Positions 7,148-9,983 of a stretch of DNA of 9,983 bases are shown in pieces; the first letter of the stretch is position 1; each line of letters starts with the position of its first letter. The position numbers and the translations under genes were made by a program. Source of the DNA: DASWED01 sp036394995 (GTDB lineage Bacteria > Actinomycetota > UBA4738 > JACQTL01). The stretch covers positions 1-9,983 of the forward strand of contig DASWED010000078.1 of assembly GCA_036394995.1 (NCBI GenBank). Reading direction: 5' to 3'. The notes beneath the pieces were generated by a model, which made no database searches, had not been told where the DNA came from, and was given only the letters and a program-made list of their open reading frames with translations.

Positions 7148-7153
7148 TAGGTT
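7148..7153 (+). promoter_or_regulatory. -10 box for the IMPase gene, possibly leaderless
   Basis: TAGGTT fits the TANNNT form of the -10 element and ends seven bases before the GTG start at 7161, so transcription would start at or next to the start codon. No clear -35 is seen (TTCGAC at 7128-7133 gives only a 14-base spacer) and no good Shine-Dalgarno precedes the GTG. Leaderless mRNAs of this layout are common in Actinomycetota. Confidence 0.5.
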
Positions 7154-7160
7154 CGGCCGC

Positions 7161-7970
7161 GTGGCCAGCGAATCGGACCCGGACCGCCTGGTGGAGGCGG
7201 CCGTCGAGGCCGCGCTGGCCGGGGCGGAGGTGGTGGCGGCAGGCGCCCGGGGAGGACGTCCGGACGTCGAGATGAAGGGCGTGAGCGGCGACTACGTCAC
7301 CTCGGTGGACCGGCAGAGCGAGGCCGCGATCGAAGCCGTCCTGAGGACCGACACGGGGATCGCGGTGGTCGGGGAGGAGGAGGGTGGGTCCGCCGGCAAC
7401 CGGTACTGGGTGGTGGATCCCCTGGACGGCACCACGAACTTCATCCACGGGTTCCACGTGCTCGGGGTGTCGGTGGCGCTGGTGGAGGAGGGCCGCCCGG
7501 TGGTGGGTGTGGTCCACGCCCCGTTCCTCGGCGACGTGTTCGTCGGCGCGCGGGGCCTTGGCGCGGAAGTCCGGCGGGCGGACGGCCGGTCCGAACCGCT
7601 GCGGATCTCCGGGCGCGACCCGGACCGGGCCGTGGTGGCCACCGGGTTCCCGTTCCGGCGCAAGGACGTGCTGAAGCGGTATCTGGCCATGTTCGGCGCC
7701 GCGCTGGAGGGCTTCGAGGACCTCCGTCGCCCCGGCGCCGCGTCGCTCGACCTGGCCTGGACCGCCGAGGGTGTGTTCGACGGGTTCTTCGAGCTGGGCC
7801 TCTCGGCGTGGGACGTGGCCGCGGGGGGCCTGCTGGTGGAGGAGGCGGGTGGCCGGGTCACCGACTGGTCGGGCGGCCCGGACTACCTCGGGGGCAACGT
7901 CCTGGCGGGCCCGCCAGCCGTCCACGCCGAGCTGGTCCGCCTGGCCCGGGAGACCGCGGCTACTGCGTGA
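7161..7970 (+). CDS. Inositol monophosphatase family protein
   Basis: A 269-residue soluble cytoplasmic Mg2+-dependent phosphomonoesterase of the IMPase/FBPase-like superfamily. Motif A, WVVDPLDGTTNFIHG, is at residues 83-97 and motif B, AWDVAAGGLLVEEAGG, at 216-231. Probable metal ligands are Glu72 (GEEEGG), Asp86, Asp89 and Asp218; the RPGAASLDLAW segment before motif B is also typical. Substrates in this family include myo-inositol-1-phosphate, histidinol phosphate and related phosphates, and sequence alone does not choose between them. Inositol phosphate is plausible, as actinobacteria make inositol lipids and mycothiol. The GTG start is favoured because the N-terminal helix of the family (VEAAVEAALAGAEVVAAG) follows it. 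It is the only plus-strand gene here. Its 3' end overlaps the convergent metalloprotease gene by 11 bases. Confidence 0.92.
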   Translation: MASESDPDRLVEAAVEAALAGAEVVAAGARGGRPDVEMKGVSGDYVTSVDRQSEAAIEAVLRTDTGIAVVGEEEGGSAGNRYWVVDPLDGTTNFIHGFHVLGVSVALVEEGRPVVGVVHAPFLGDVFVGARGLGAEVRRADGRSEPLRISGRDPDRAVVATGFPFRRKDVLKRYLAMFGAALEGFEDLRRPGAASLDLAWTAEGVFDGFFELGLSAWDVAAGGLLVEEAGGRVTDWSGGPDYLGGNVLAGPPAVHAELVRLARETAATA

Positions 7971-9741
7971 ACTTGAAGCTCTGGTCGCTCACGCCGACCC
8001 CGAACCCGTTGTCGATCTCGACCGGCCCCGACTGGCCCGGCGTGTACTGCGCGGTGCTCGGATCGATCGTCGAGGACGGCACCTTGAGCTTGAGCTGGGA
8101 CTCGGTCGGGCTGCCGGTGATGGACGCGAAGAAACCGTCGATCGTGATCGTGAAGCTCTGGCTGAACACGATCAGGTTGGTCCCCTTCACCGTGATGATG
8201 GTCCCGGGCGGACCCTGGAGCGGGCTGACGCTGGTGATGACCGGCGACGACCCTCCGAACCCGGTGTGGAGCACGACCAGCCCCTGCTTCCCGCCCTTGC
8301 CGTCCACCCGGATCCAGTAGGTGGCGTTCGCCGCGGTCTGGATGGTGACCCGGCTGTAGGTCCTCCCGGCCTTGGCGTCGTCGTTCGCCCCCTTCAGCGT
8401 GAGCGACCCCACGGCCTGGCCCGTGTACACCCCCAGCACGGTGTCGAACGCGGTGCCCTGGGTGTCGACGGTGAGCGTGGACGCCGTGGGGACCTTCACC
8501 CGGTACCAGATGGAATGCGACCGGACCCCCAGCGTGGCCTTCTCCCCCGTCTCCACGCCGGCCAGCCGGGTGCTCCCCACGTAGGCCCCCGGGCCGGGGT
8601 CCAGGACCTCCGCGGCGGCGAACCGGTCGTTCGACGGCGCAAGATTCCGGACCAGGAAGTCGTTGTTCGCGGTGTTCCAGTGGGTCTTGAGGTAGGACCC
8701 CGCGGGCGGGGCGGTGTGGAAGTAGTCGTCGTGGCCGCAGTCCAGCAGGGCCTCGTGGGTGGACGGGCACGTGAACTTCAGATGGGTGCTCCCCGCGTCC
8801 ACATAGCACATGGCGTCCCACTCGTCGGTGCAGTGGCCGTTCGAGGTCTTGTGGGGGGCGTTGCTCTGCACGGCGCCCATGGTGTGGGTGAGCTCGTGGC
8901 CCTCCACGGGGTTCCCCCGGGTGGTCTCCAGGCCCCAGCAGCCGTTGTCGACGCGGGCCACCATCCCCACCGAGAACGGGTTGGCGGTGGTCTGGTTGTT
9001 CTGGTTACTCGCCCCCGGCGTGGTGTCCGGGATGAGCTGGCCGATCCCGCAGATCACGTTCACGTCCAGCCACACCAGGTACTTGCGGTGCACCGAGTGG
9101 AATCCCTTGTCGTGGATGGCCTTGATCGTGGCGTTGAAGTCGGCCCCGGCCGCGCTCGACGGGATGGCCACGGCCGGCACGGTGACCTGGCACTGCGAGT
9201 TCGTGACGAACGGGACCTGGATGCTGCCGGCGGTCTCCGCCGCGCTCGCGTTGTACATCGCGCTGATCTGCCCGGCCCACGTCCGGATCAGCGGCGCGAC
9301 CGCGTTCACCCGGTTCGTGTGGCCCTCGACGTACGCGTAGATGGCCTGGACCCGGTCCTGCGAAGCTCCGCTTCCGACGCAGGGCGTGCTCCGGACCCCT
9401 TGTGGGGTGGGCGCGGTCCTCAACCGGAGCTCGGCCAGGGTCTGGGGGGTCCGGACGTCCACCCCCGCCGGGGCGGCGTCGGGACCGTGGGTGCAACCGA
9501 CCAGGTGGCCGTTCGACCGCATCTCGAACCGGACTCCCGCGCACGGCCCGTCGGGCGAGGAGAACCGGACACCCCCGTACACGAGCCCCCGGGCGGCATC
9601 CTCCACCACGACCTCGGGCCGGTGGCGCGGCCCGGCCGGGGACGGGCCGCGGGCTCCCGCGTCGGTCACGGCCACCGCCGACAGGATGACCGTCAGCGCG
9701 GCCACGAACACGGACACCCCCGCCCGCCCCCCCTTGCTCAT
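7960..9741 (-). CDS. Secreted metzincin-like zinc metalloprotease with PPC-like and IPT/TIG domains
   Basis: A 593-residue exported protein. Residues 1-30 are a signal peptide. The catalytic region is about 125-360: the strand YLVWLDVNVICGIGQL (221-236), then the zinc motif HELTH (282-286) with HTMG, and a Met-turn-like DAMCY (309-313), so it resembles a metzincin. The usual HExxHxxGxxH/D pattern is broken, with Gln292 at the third-ligand position; His297 (in APH), His303 or Asp306 may substitute. The distinctive LDCGHDDYFHT and LKTHWNTAN (334-360) match a family of uncharacterised actinobacterial exported proteins that I recall. A PPC-like beta domain follows at about 370-490 and an IPT/TIG domain at about 498-592. 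Ten cysteines are present. The ATG at 9741 begins 12 bases after the rpoC stop; its best Shine-Dalgarno, GAGGAG at 9757-9762, is formed by the last two rpoC codons and is 15 bases away, rather far. Substrate unknown. Confidence 0.88.
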   Translation of the reverse strand: MSKGGRAGVSVFVAALTVILSAVAVTDAGARGPSPAGPRHRPEVVVEDAARGLVYGGVRFSSPDGPCAGVRFEMRSNGHLVGCTHGPDAAPAGVDVRTPQTLAELRLRTAPTPQGVRSTPCVGSGASQDRVQAIYAYVEGHTNRVNAVAPLIRTWAGQISAMYNASAAETAGSIQVPFVTNSQCQVTVPAVAIPSSAAGADFNATIKAIHDKGFHSVHRKYLVWLDVNVICGIGQLIPDTTPGASNQNNQTTANPFSVGMVARVDNGCWGLETTRGNPVEGHELTHTMGAVQSNAPHKTSNGHCTDEWDAMCYVDAGSTHLKFTCPSTHEALLDCGHDDYFHTAPPAGSYLKTHWNTANNDFLVRNLAPSNDRFAAAEVLDPGPGAYVGSTRLAGVETGEKATLGVRSHSIWYRVKVPTASTLTVDTQGTAFDTVLGVYTGQAVGSLTLKGANDDAKAGRTYSRVTIQTAANATYWIRVDGKGGKQGLVVLHTGFGGSSPVITSVSPLQGPPGTIITVKGTNLIVFSQSFTITIDGFFASITGSPTESQLKLKVPSSTIDPSTAQYTPGQSGPVEIDNGFGVGVSDQSFKFTQ

Positions 9742-9753
9742 CCCGGGAGAAGC

Positions 9754-9983
9754 CTACTCCTCGGAGGAGGGCAACAGTCCACCCAGGGCCCGCTCGGCCT
9801 CCTCGCGGGTCATCCGGCCCACCGGCGCCCCGGCCTCCTCGTAGCCGTACTCGGCCTCGCCGCGCTCCTCGGCCTGCTCCCGCTGGCGGGCCAGCCAGTA
9901 CTCGGGGATGGCCTCCGGCTTGATCTTCACCAGGAGGTTCCGGTACCGGCTCATGCCCGTCCCGGCGGGGATGAGCTTGCCGA
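9754..9983 (-). CDS. rpoC: RNA polymerase beta' subunit, C-terminal end (runs in from the right edge)
   Basis: The frame is open to the right edge of the window and the segment upstream of the internal ATG at 9954 reads GKLIPAGTGMSRYRN, the highly conserved closing motif of RpoC (the E. coli equivalent is GRLIPAGTG). After it comes a charged, Glu-rich tail of about 55 residues ending LLPSSEE, as is usual for the variable end of actinobacterial beta'. Beta' carries the catalytic Mg2+-binding part of RNA polymerase; only its last 76 or so codons are present here. The 66-residue frame from the ATG at 9954 taken alone would look like a small hypothetical protein, but it is the 3' end of rpoC. The next gene starts 12 bases beyond its stop and no terminator is visible in between. 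Confidence 0.95.
   Translation of the reverse strand, partial: GKLIPAGTGMSRYRNLLVKIKPEAIPEYWLARQREQAEERGEAEYGYEEAGAPVGRMTREEAERALGGLLPSSEE

Noticed and set aside
9754..9954. Stand-alone 66-residue hypothetical protein
   Set aside because: The same frame continues to the window edge with the RpoC closing motif, so this is the end of rpoC.
1..9983. Defence system, mobile element, CRISPR array, tRNA or rRNA
   Set aside because: No transposase, integrase, regular repeat array, target-site duplication or RNA-gene-like sequence was seen on either strand.

Overview
The window is GC-rich chromosomal DNA from a bacterium, most likely a member of the Actinomycetota. The S12 and S7 proteins and the EF-G and RpoC fragments read like actinobacterial versions. 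The secreted-protein families between them are also typical of that phylum. The genus cannot be told from this stretch. Six of the eight genes seen lie on the minus strand in one housekeeping-like direction, a seventh (rpoC) enters from the right edge in the same direction, and one gene (7161-7970) runs the other way.

Read on the minus strand, right to left, the layout is as follows. The 3' end of rpoC (RNA polymerase beta') ends at 9754. Twelve bases later comes a secreted metzincin-like zinc metalloprotease (7960-9741). An inositol-monophosphatase-family gene (7161-7970, plus strand) converges on it with an 11-bp overlap. Next come a secreted Asp-box beta-propeller protein of the exo-sialidase-like type (5080-6927) and a large secreted subtilase (1477-4875). 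The str-operon genes rpsL (778-1149), rpsG (296-766) and the 5' end of fusA (1-229) close the window. So about 8.6 kb holding three exported proteins and one phosphatase sits between rpoC and rpsL, two genes that are neighbours in many bacteria.

Transcription signals are visible. Stable hairpins follow the propeller gene (5023-5052) and the subtilase gene (1422-1454), which suggests separate transcription units. A sigma70-like promoter (1330-1359) precedes rpsL. The leader of about 175 nt that would follow it carries a textbook hairpin plus U-run terminator (1198-1227) before the rpsL start codon, a plausible attenuator. The phosphatase gene has a TANNNT -10 box seven bases before its GTG and may be leaderless.

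The housekeeping genes make ribosome and RNA-polymerase parts. The three exported proteins look like nutrient-scavenging or surface-remodelling enzymes (two proteases and one carbohydrate-binding or hydrolysing propeller). No defence system, mobile element, CRISPR array, tRNA or rRNA was seen. The points most worth a second look are the metalloprotease, which lacks the usual third metzincin ligand and sits directly behind rpoC, and the candidate attenuator in the rpsL leader.
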